From assembly GCA_028287035.1 (NCBI GenBank), contig JAQBQL010000274.1:1-12331 (forward strand): 12,331 nucleotides of DNA, read 5' to 3'. Below, piece by piece: positions 6,904 through 12,331 of this stretch. Positions within the stretch are counted from its first letter, which is position 1, and every line of letters starts with the position of its first letter. The position numbers and the translations under genes were made by a program. The notes beneath the pieces were generated by a model. That model made no database searches. It saw only the letters and a program-made list of their open reading frames with translations, and had not been told where the DNA came from. This DNA comes from Labilithrix sp. Lineage in GTDB: Bacteria; Myxococcota; Polyangia; Polyangiales; Polyangiaceae.

Positions 6904-8034
6904 ATGACGAGCACCATCCCTTCCGCGTTCTCGGATGCCGAGCTCCTCGCCGCTCTCCATGGGCTACGCGCCGAGCGTCGGCGCATCGACGCGCGCGAGA
7001 TCGCGCTGCTCGTCGAGGTGGACGCTCGCCGGCTCGATGCTCGCTCGGCGTGCTCGTCGCTCTACGAGTTCTGTCGGCGGGTGCTCGAGATGAGCACGGC
7101 GGGCGCATTCCGGCGCGTGACCGCCGTGAAGCTCGCGCGGCGATTTCCGCGATTGCTCGAGGAGCTATCGGCCCATCGCATCACGCTATCGAGCATGGTG
7201 TTGCTCGACGGCCATGTCACGGGTGAGAATCTCGATATCCTGCTCGACGCTGTCGCGGGCAAGACGACTGCAGAAGTGGAGGCGTTGCTGCTGGAGCGAC
7301 GTCCGAAACCCGATGTGCCGACGGGCCTTGGAAGGGTCGCCGAACAGGCGCCTCTGCTCGTCGGCGCAGGCGCGGCCGCGGGCGATGCTCGGCTACCGCC
7401 AAGCGGCACGCTGCAGCCGCTCGGGGAAGAGCGCTATGCCCTGCAGGTGACAATCAGCAAGCGGCTGCACGAGCAGATCGAGCTGGCGCGCGATCTCCTC
7501 GGTCATCGTCATCCCGATCGCGACCTCGCCGCTGCGCTCGAGCAGGCGTTCGATCTGCTCGTCGCGAAGCTACGAAAGGAGCGCCTCGGCGAGACGGCGC
7601 GCCCGCGCACGACCTCTCGCACGGCGAAGGCATCTGGCGTGTCGCGGGCATCCGTCCGCGAGGTCGTGGCGCGCGACGGCCTCGGCTGCACGTACCGGGA
7701 CGCCAACGGCAACGTGTGCGGCTCGCGGGTGCGGCTCGAGCTGGATCACGTGAAGGCGAGCGCGCGCGGTGGGCGCGACTCGCCCGATAACCTCCGGATG
7801 TACTGCAGGGCTCACAACCAGCTGCACGCGGTCGAGGACTTCGGCGAAGAGCTCGTCGCAAGGCGCATGCGCGAGCAACGGCGCGAGACCGTGAGAAGCG
7901 GGCTCGTGAAGATGGGATTCAGCGCGAAGCAGGCCGAAGGAGCGGTGAGCAGGCTCACGTACCAGCAGGGCAATGAGGCGACGCCGCTGCCGACCCTGGT
8001 GCGCGACGCGCTGCTCTTGCTCACGGCTGCCTGA
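6904..8034 (+). CDS. HNH endonuclease of the myxobacterial multicopy type
   Basis: From ATG 6904 the product is 376 residues. Residues 9-140 form a helical N-terminal region starting SDAELLAAL and containing CSSLYEFC and LARRFPRLLEEL. Residues 176-226 form a second helical segment starting YALQVTISKRLHEQI. The HNH nuclease domain is at about 260-313, with Cys262, Cys272, the Asp281-His282 pair in LELDHV, Asn296 in SPDNLRMYC, Cys301, and His304 in CRAHN. That is a complete beta-beta-alpha metal catalytic set. Residues 333-350 (GLVKMGFSAKQAEGAVSRL) resemble the RuvA C-terminal helical motif. This architecture matches a family I know as multicopy in myxobacterial genomes. It cleaves or nicks DNA; the target is unknown. 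Alternative starts are TTG 6877 and ATG 6883/6886. None has a good Shine-Dalgarno sequence, and 6904 best fits the family N-terminus. It is transcribed against both flanking operons and is the only gene inside the inverted repeat. Confidence 0.9.
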   Translation: MTSTIPSAFSDAELLAALHGLRAERRRIDAREIALLVEVDARRLDARSACSSLYEFCRRVLEMSTAGAFRRVTAVKLARRFPRLLEELSAHRITLSSMVLLDGHVTGENLDILLDAVAGKTTAEVEALLLERRPKPDVPTGLGRVAEQAPLLVGAGAAAGDARLPPSGTLQPLGEERYALQVTISKRLHEQIELARDLLGHRHPDRDLAAALEQAFDLLVAKLRKERLGETARPRTTSRTAKASGVSRASVREVVARDGLGCTYRDANGNVCGSRVRLELDHVKASARGGRDSPDNLRMYCRAHNQLHAVEDFGEELVARRMREQRRETVRSGLVKMGFSAKQAEGAVSRLTYQQGNEATPLPTLVRDALLLLTAA

Positions 8035-8077
8035 GCGCTGGCCTGGGGCGCGTCAGGGGGACGCGTCAGGCATTGCG

Positions 8078-8222
8078 GCCTGTGGAAAGCGTGGACAGCG
8101 GCGCGCCGGTGGACAGCGGGGACAACTGCTTGCTGGCGGGTGGCGAGACTGGTGAAGGGGACGCGGGCAGTTGACCCCGCTGCCCACCGTCGCTGCTTCC
8201 GCTGCCCACCCTTCCCACAGGC
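8078..8222. repeat. near-palindromic core of the right arm
   Basis: The segment starts GCCTGTGGAAAGCGTGGAC and ends GTGGG-complement CCCACCCTTCCCACAGGC. It is the same nested hairpin as the left core, inverted. Outside a block of about ten loop bases near 8152-8161 it appears identical to the left core. A T5 tract lies 10 nt beyond its outer end, and the left core has a similar tract on its outer side. Transcripts leaving the HNH unit in either direction would therefore pass a long hairpin followed by a U-run. Confidence 0.85.
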
Positions 8223-8310
8223 TCTACGGCTGATTTTTGTTGGTATTGGGAGAGACGAGACGGCGACGAGGGTGGGAGTGACGCGAGGTGATCTGCCGAT
8301 TGACGGTTTT

Positions 8311-8327
8311 ACTTCCGATTCGGAAGT
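8311..8327. repeat. 17-bp perfect palindrome, right outer end
   Basis: ACTTCCGATTCGGAAGT has perfect 8-bp arms around a central T. It matches the reverse complement of the copy at 6754 exactly and lies 21 nt outside the MFS stop codon. Confidence 0.85.
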
Positions 8328-8348
8328 CGACTGAGACGGGGGCGCTTC

Positions 8349-9608
8349 CTACCTCGCGGGTCCGGGCTCGGCGATCTTCGGCGACACCAGCAGCATGATC
8401 ACAGCGAATGCCGCGAAGGAGGCGGTCGAGGCGGCGAGCGAGACGTGGATGCCCAGGGCGCTGCCCGCGAGGCCGACCGTGATCCCGCTGAAGGCACGGA
8501 GACCCAGGGCCGACATGTTGTAGAGGCCCAGTACGCGGCCGCGGATGGCGGCGGGGGCATTCATCTGGACGAGGGTCTGCGACATGCTGTTGAACGAGAG
8601 CTCGAAGAAGCCCGCCAGGAACAGCAGCACGATGGCAAACGCATACTGCCGCACGCACGCGAAGCCGAAGAGCGACAGCGCCCAGCCGATGGCGAGCTTC
8701 ATCGCGGAGCCCGGCGCGGTCTTCATGATCCCGGCTCCACGCGCCTCGAGCAGGAAGCCCGCGGTGAGCGCCCCCGCGGCATCGGCGGCGAGCAGCACGC
8801 TGTAGGACGTGCCCGCCTGTCCGTGCCCGAGATCCGTGGCGAACCCCGGCATCTGCGCCTGGTAGCTGTTGCCGACGAAGAACGACGAGGCGCCCGCGAG
8901 CAGCGTCATGATGCCGAGCACCGGGACGAGCTTCACGTCGCGGATCGTCTGGACGATGTCGGCGAGCCCTCGCACGGCGCGACGTGTCACCGCGGGCTTG
9001 TCCTCACGCCGGCCGTAGGGAGCGCGGATCAGCCACAGCACCAGCGGCAGGTAGAAGAGCGCGTCCAGGAAGATGCCGCGCGCCGGGCCGAAGGCGAGCA
9101 ACATGGCGCCGCCCACCGCAGGCCCGACCAGCACGCCGAGCGACCGCGCGATCGCGTTGAGGCGCACCGCGCTGGGGAGCAGCGAAGGGCCGACGATCTC
9201 GTGCAGGATCATCTGGCTGGACGTCTGCCACAGGACGCCGGCGCAGCCGTGGAGCACGAGGAGCACCATGGCGCCCGTCATCGTCAGCGTATCGGTGATG
9301 AAGAAGTACCCCCACCCGATGGCGGCGGTCATGAACAGCGCCATGCCGCACTGGATGATCCGGCGCGAGTCGAAGCGGTCGTTCAGCGCGCCCACCGCCA
9401 CCGAGAAGCCGAGGTACGGCAGCCAGTGCGAGAGCACCGCGAAGCCGCCGAGCGCGGCCGAGTGGAACTTCTGGTACGCGACCCAGTAGCTGATCACGTG
9501 CTCGATGTTGTCGGCCATCATGGCCAGCAGGAACGTCCCGAGGAACCAGCGGAACGCCGGGATCGAGAGCGCGGTGGTCTTCGCGGGTGCCGGAGCGGGC
9601 TCACTCAT
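8349..9608 (-). CDS. MFS transporter, MFS_3/EntS-like, substrate unknown
   Basis: The 419-residue product has about twelve hydrophobic segments and a short Pro/Ala-rich N-terminus, the usual size for a drug or siderophore exporter of the major facilitator superfamily. The loop after the second segment has a motif A variant, GALNDRFDSRR at 73-83. A second half-motif, PAAIRGRVLGLYNM, lies late in the protein in the position typical of the MFS_3 (transmembrane secretion effector) family, with an upstream pair LLPSAVRLNAI and GPAVGG. It probably exports a small molecule by proton antiport, but nothing shows which one. The ATG lies 15 nt after the stop of the gltC-like gene on the same strand, with only a weak ribosome site, so co-transcription is likely. 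Whether it has any role in motility is doubtful. Its stop is 18 nt from the right arm of the HNH element. Confidence 0.85.
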   Translation of the reverse strand: MSEPAPAPAKTTALSIPAFRWFLGTFLLAMMADNIEHVISYWVAYQKFHSAALGGFAVLSHWLPYLGFSVAVGALNDRFDSRRIIQCGMALFMTAAIGWGYFFITDTLTMTGAMVLLVLHGCAGVLWQTSSQMILHEIVGPSLLPSAVRLNAIARSLGVLVGPAVGGAMLLAFGPARGIFLDALFYLPLVLWLIRAPYGRREDKPAVTRRAVRGLADIVQTIRDVKLVPVLGIMTLLAGASSFFVGNSYQAQMPGFATDLGHGQAGTSYSVLLAADAAGALTAGFLLEARGAGIMKTAPGSAMKLAIGWALSLFGFACVRQYAFAIVLLFLAGFFELSFNSMSQTLVQMNAPAAIRGRVLGLYNMSALGLRAFSGITVGLAGSALGIHVSLAASTASFAAFAVIMLLVSPKIAEPGPAR

Positions 9609-9623
9609 GATGACGCCGAGCCG

Positions 9624-11663
9624 CTACTTCAGGCCTTCGGTGCCCACGAACTCGTCGGGCCAGTCGTCGCCCTCGAACGGCCAGTACTCCTCGCTGTCCT
9701 TCAGGTAGCGGGCGGCATCGAGGGAATCGAGGGCGTCGGTCGGGAGGTAGCCGGCGCCGATCGCCTCGACCTCGACCTCGAGCGCGCGCTTCTTCCCGAG
9801 CACCGACTCGATGCGCCCGAGCCGGGCGCGCCGGAGCAGGCGGGACAGGCGGAGGTCGAGCCGGTGCAGCGCGTCCTTCGCGAGGGCCGTCTCCGCCGCG
9901 GTGAGCTCGCCGCGAACGGCCTCGAGATCGCGCGAGAGCGAAGCGGCGTACGTGCCGTCGGTCCGCAAGAGATCGGGGAGATCCACGCCGGCGCCACCCG
10001 GCGCGCCCGCCGCCTCGACGCTCGAGGACGACGCGCTACCGAGGCGCGCCTCGAGCTCGGCGAGGTCCTTGCGAAGCGGCTGGACGCGAGCATCACCGGC
10101 GCGCGCCTGCTCGAGGTCGTCGATCTGCCTGCGCACTCCATCGAGGGCGGCGCGTGCGTCCTGCGCCTTCTCGAGCGGGTCGTTGTGCTCCTCGAGGGCG
10201 GGCCGCACCCCGCCCGTCGTGGCGAGGCTCCGCTGCATGTCGCCGAGCGTGATCGTGGCGAGACGGAGGCCACTCGACTCGTGCTCGAGCACCGCGCGCC
10301 GCTGCGAGATCTCCCCGTAGAGCGGGTCGATCCGCACGAGCGCGGCGACGGCGCGGAGCTGCTCGGGCGTGACCGCGGCGCCCGAGGCGTCGTTGCCGCC
10401 GGCATCGGCGCCGGCCCGTGCCGCGGCGAGCAGCGCGCGCGTCCCTCGCTCGCTCTGGCCGAGCCTTCGCGCGGCGTCGCGCACCGGCTCGTACTGACGG
10501 AGGAACCCGACGAGCTTCTTGTCGGCCTGCGGGAAGCGGCAGAGCGCGAGGTCGATGTACGCGTCGAGGATGCGCGCCTCGTCCTCGTAGCGATGGTGCG
10601 TCTTCAGCGCGACGAGCTCGTCGAGCAGCTCGCGCGCCCCGTCGTAGTCCTTCTTCTCGTAGCGCGTGGTCGCGGCCTCGTAGAGCGCCTCGGCGAGGCG
10701 GTTCGAGTCGCGCGGCACGAGGTAGTAGTAGTAACGCGCGTCGTCGAAGCGGAGCTGCTCGTGGGCCACGCGGCCCAGCGCGAGCCGCGCGAGGTCGCGC
10801 ACCGCGAAGAATCGCTCGTCGGCGAACACGGGCGTCGTCCGATCCTGCCGCTTCGGATCCGCGACCTTGCAGAAGAGGTTCTCGCCCTCGCGCAGGCGGC
10901 CCCGCTCGACCTGGACGATGCCGGAGAGGTAGGTCGCCTGCGACCAGAAGCGGGACGTCTGCGGGACCTCCGCGTACGACGCGAGCGCGCCGTCGAGATC
11001 GCCGCTCGCCTCCTTGGCCTTGCCCGCGAGGTAGCTCAGCTCGCCGCGGATCTCGGGGGGCGCGCCGGCCGGAACCGCCTCGAGGTCCTTCAGGCCGGCC
11101 CCGTAGTCGCGCGTCTCGAGGGCGATCTCGACGAGCCGCCGCACGGCGCGGCGCGCGTACGGACCGTTCTGCTCCCAGGCCCGCTTCTGCGCGAGGGTGC
11201 GGCGGAGGTAGGCGCGCGCGGCGACGTGGATGCCCGCCTGGGCGAGGGCATCGCCGAGCAGGACGACCGCGGCGCGCCCCTCCTGCGTGTCGCTCACCTG
11301 ATCGAAGCCGGGGTGCTCGACGATCTCGGTGAGCTTCGCGATGGCCTCGTCGTGACGGCCGCTCGAGAGGAGCTCCTCGGCCTCGGCGACCCGCGCGGCG
11401 ACGAGGTCGGTGCGGAGCGACTCGTCCGAGCCGACGCGGCGCTTCGCCATGGCGGCGTGGTAGGCGCGCATGCGATCGCCACGCGTGGCGTCGACCGCCG
11501 CGGGGGACGCGGGCGCGGCGGCAGGAGAAGCATTCGCAGCGGGGGCCGCGGGAGGCGACGGCGACGCAGGCCCTGGCGCCGGCGCAGGCTGCGCGAGCGC
11601 GCCGGGCGAGAGGAGCCCGACCGCGAGGACGAGCGACGCGGCGCGGGCGCCCCGGAGCTTCAT
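9624..11663 (-). CDS. gltC: GltC-like secreted TPR protein
   Basis: The 679-residue product has a signal peptide (1-24, ending GALA/QP) and a Pro/Ala linker (25-58). A TPR-like helical solenoid follows (about 85-400), with clear repeats at YGAGLKDLEAV and ARYYYYLVPRDSNRLAEALY followed by YEKKDYDGARELL. A charged, probably coiled-coil region comes next (about 480-600). The distinctive C-terminal block contains LRLSRLLRRARLGRIES, then GAGYLPTDALDS and an acidic aromatic end with EEYWPFEGDDWPDEF. The length is close to the ~670 residues I recall for M. xanthus GltC, a periplasmic TPR protein that works with the outer-membrane proteins GltA and GltB. The C-terminal block is one I associate with that family. 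The ATG overlaps the upstream stop by 4 nt (ATGA), fixing the start. The gltA and gltB counterparts are not in the window; they may lie beyond the right edge. Confidence 0.72.
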   Translation of the reverse strand: MKLRGARAASLVLAVGLLSPGALAQPAPAPGPASPSPPAAPAANASPAAAPASPAAVDATRGDRMRAYHAAMAKRRVGSDESLRTDLVAARVAEAEELLSSGRHDEAIAKLTEIVEHPGFDQVSDTQEGRAAVVLLGDALAQAGIHVAARAYLRRTLAQKRAWEQNGPYARRAVRRLVEIALETRDYGAGLKDLEAVPAGAPPEIRGELSYLAGKAKEASGDLDGALASYAEVPQTSRFWSQATYLSGIVQVERGRLREGENLFCKVADPKRQDRTTPVFADERFFAVRDLARLALGRVAHEQLRFDDARYYYYLVPRDSNRLAEALYEAATTRYEKKDYDGARELLDELVALKTHHRYEDEARILDAYIDLALCRFPQADKKLVGFLRQYEPVRDAARRLGQSERGTRALLAAARAGADAGGNDASGAAVTPEQLRAVAALVRIDPLYGEISQRRAVLEHESSGLRLATITLGDMQRSLATTGGVRPALEEHNDPLEKAQDARAALDGVRRQIDDLEQARAGDARVQPLRKDLAELEARLGSASSSSVEAAGAPGGAGVDLPDLLRTDGTYAASLSRDLEAVRGELTAAETALAKDALHRLDLRLSRLLRRARLGRIESVLGKKRALEVEVEAIGAGYLPTDALDSLDAARYLKDSEEYWPFEGDDWPDEFVGTEGLK

Positions 11664-12331
11664 TTCCCCGTCGCGGGCTTCGCGACCGCCTTCACGCGCA
11701 CGCGAAGATCGTAGGTGCCGCTGCGGTCGCCCGGGAAGTCCTTGCCCATCGACGAGTCGTCGACGATCTTCACGACGACATCGACCTTGTTGTCGCGCGG
11801 GACGTCGATGGTGAACCGGTTACGCTGCGAGGTGCGGAACGAGTCGTCGCGGTCGTCGCGGCGATCGATGTCGACCGTCACCGCGTGGCGACCGGGCGCG
11901 ACGGCGTGGTCGTAGACGATGCGCGCGTCCGAGGCGGCGAACGACTGCGGCGCGGTGTAGACGACGCCGTCGTCGAGGGAGACCGCGAGCCGCGCGATGC
12001 GAGCGTGGTCACCATCGACCTGCACCGCGACCGCCACGCGCGACTGATAGAGGTTGTCGCTGACCGCCGACACGCGCGCCCGCAGCGCTGCGACGTCCGC
12101 GAGGATCCGGTCGTAGTCGGGCGGGACCCCCGCGTCGGCGCCGCCGGGTGACTCGGCGACCGTCGGGTTCAGCGGCGACGGACGCACGCCGCCGTCGCCG
12201 AGATCCTGCGGCGGCGGAGGCGGCACGCTGCTCGCGCTCTCGACCGGCTTCGCGCCTGCTTCGGCGCTCGTCTCGTCGGCCGGAGGCGCCGCGTCGGGGC
12301 GGGCGCTCGCCGAGGCGCTCGCCGCGGGACG
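11660..12331 (-). CDS. conserved myxobacterial envelope protein upstream of gltC, partial (N-terminus beyond right edge)
   Basis: The last 223 residues are visible and the frame is open to the right edge. The first 35 codons, before an internal GTG at 12226, are Ala/Ser/Pro-rich, as is the stretch up to about visible residue 70. A short helix or coiled coil follows (DYDRILADVAALRARVS). After that comes a beta-rich domain with DGVVYTAPQSF, VAPGRHAVTVDIDRRDD, and a C-terminal part VVKIVDDSSMGKDFPGDRSG then YDLRVRVKA. The PGRH-V-V stretch resembles a PEGA-like beta turn. Such Ala/Pro-rich proteins are often auto-named dihydrolipoamide acetyltransferase in myxobacteria. No lipoyl or acyltransferase motif is visible here, so that name should not be used. 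It ends in the ATGA overlap with the gltC-like gene and is probably its periplasmic partner. Its function is unknown. Confidence 0.75.
   Translation of the reverse strand, partial: RPAASASASARPDAAPPADETSAEAGAKPVESASSVPPPPPQDLGDGGVRPSPLNPTVAESPGGADAGVPPDYDRILADVAALRARVSAVSDNLYQSRVAVAVQVDGDHARIARLAVSLDDGVVYTAPQSFAASDARIVYDHAVAPGRHAVTVDIDRRDDRDDSFRTSQRNRFTIDVPRDNKVDVVVKIVDDSSMGKDFPGDRSGTYDLRVRVKAVAKPATGK

Larger units (their letters stand above)
6461..8330. mobile_element. candidate mobile element: HNH endonuclease gene between long inverted repeats
   Basis: A single plus-strand HNH gene (6904-8034) is enclosed by an inverted repeat whose arms are 6461-6740 and 8059-8330. The outermost feature of each arm is a 17-bp palindrome, which gives natural-looking ends. 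The whole unit is about 1.87 kb. It sits between the end of an MFS gene (stop 18 nt outside the right arm) and the upstream region of the gltD operon, so it interrupts no gene. There is no transposase of DDE, tyrosine, serine or HUH type, and no obvious target-site duplication at the edges. I infer an element moved or spread by, or at least kept with, its HNH nuclease. The alternative is that two copies of a dispersed repeat happen to flank an ordinary HNH gene. Confidence 0.5.
8059..8330 (-). repeat. right arm of the long inverted repeat
   Basis: This is the reverse complement counterpart of 6461-6740. From the gene outward it holds GGACGCGTCAGG, the near-palindromic core (8078-8222), a T5 tract, two GAGAC units, and the perfect 17-bp palindrome. 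It begins 24 nt after the HNH stop and ends 18 nt before the stop of the convergent MFS gene, filling nearly all of the 314-nt space between them. Just inside it, CGCGTCAGG occurs twice (8049 and 8062). Confidence 0.9.

Noticed and set aside
8078..8238. Right core hairpin plus T5 tract as an ordinary Rho-independent terminator
   Set aside because: The hairpin is far too long and the T-run is about 10 nt from the stem. A terminating or insulating effect is possible but not the classical structure.
6451..8340. Target-site duplication flanking the HNH element
   Set aside because: The bases just outside the two arms (ending GCGCC on the left, beginning ACTGAG on the right) share no direct repeat. 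The exact ends are uncertain, so this neither proves nor excludes insertion.
8445..11714. Long plus-strand open frame (1089 codons) antisense to the MFS and gltC-like genes
   Set aside because: It is low-complexity Arg/Glu/His/Gly-rich sequence crossing two real genes with clear membrane segments and TPRs on the other strand.

Overview
The window is very GC-rich, and its coding content points to a myxobacterium (Myxococcota, by feel nearer the Polyangiales than Myxococcus). Apart from one transporter and one HNH nuclease gene, everything recognisable resembles the gliding-motility (Agl/Glt) machinery: giant secreted TPR proteins, a TPR lipoprotein, and a protein of the AgmX/PglI (GltG/GltJ) family. 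These assignments rest on protein architecture, remembered family motifs and gene order. No database search was run.

Layout, left to right. Positions 1-6315 are a tightly packed minus-strand operon, read from right to left: gltD/agmU-like, gltE/aglT-like, gltF-like, a 94-residue membrane protein, and the start of gltG/pglI-like, which runs off the left edge. Junctions are 4, 4 and 1 nt overlaps, then a 37-nt gap. Positions 6316-6460 are the operon's upstream region. Positions 6461-8330 hold a plus-strand HNH endonuclease gene bracketed by a long inverted repeat of about 275 bp per arm. Each arm contains a 145-bp near-palindrome, and a 17-bp palindrome sits at both outer ends with a third just inside the left arm. 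Positions 8349-12331 are a second minus-strand operon: an envelope protein cut by the right edge, a gltC-like secreted TPR protein, and an MFS transporter.

How it fits together: GltD, GltE, GltF and GltG (and GltC) of Myxococcus xanthus belong to the trans-envelope gliding complex, which links an inner-membrane motor to outer-membrane adhesion sites. In M. xanthus, as I recall, gltDEFGHIJ and gltA/B/C are separate loci. Here a gltC-like operon lies directly upstream of a gltD-G-like operon on the same strand, and the HNH-inverted repeat unit occupies the boundary. That unit looks like a mobile or self-spreading element and is the least explained thing in the window. The two cores of its arms are almost identical, while the outer parts are clearly diverged.

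Limits: both edge genes are partial, promoters are weak guesses, and the boundaries and mobility of the HNH element are inferred from one copy.
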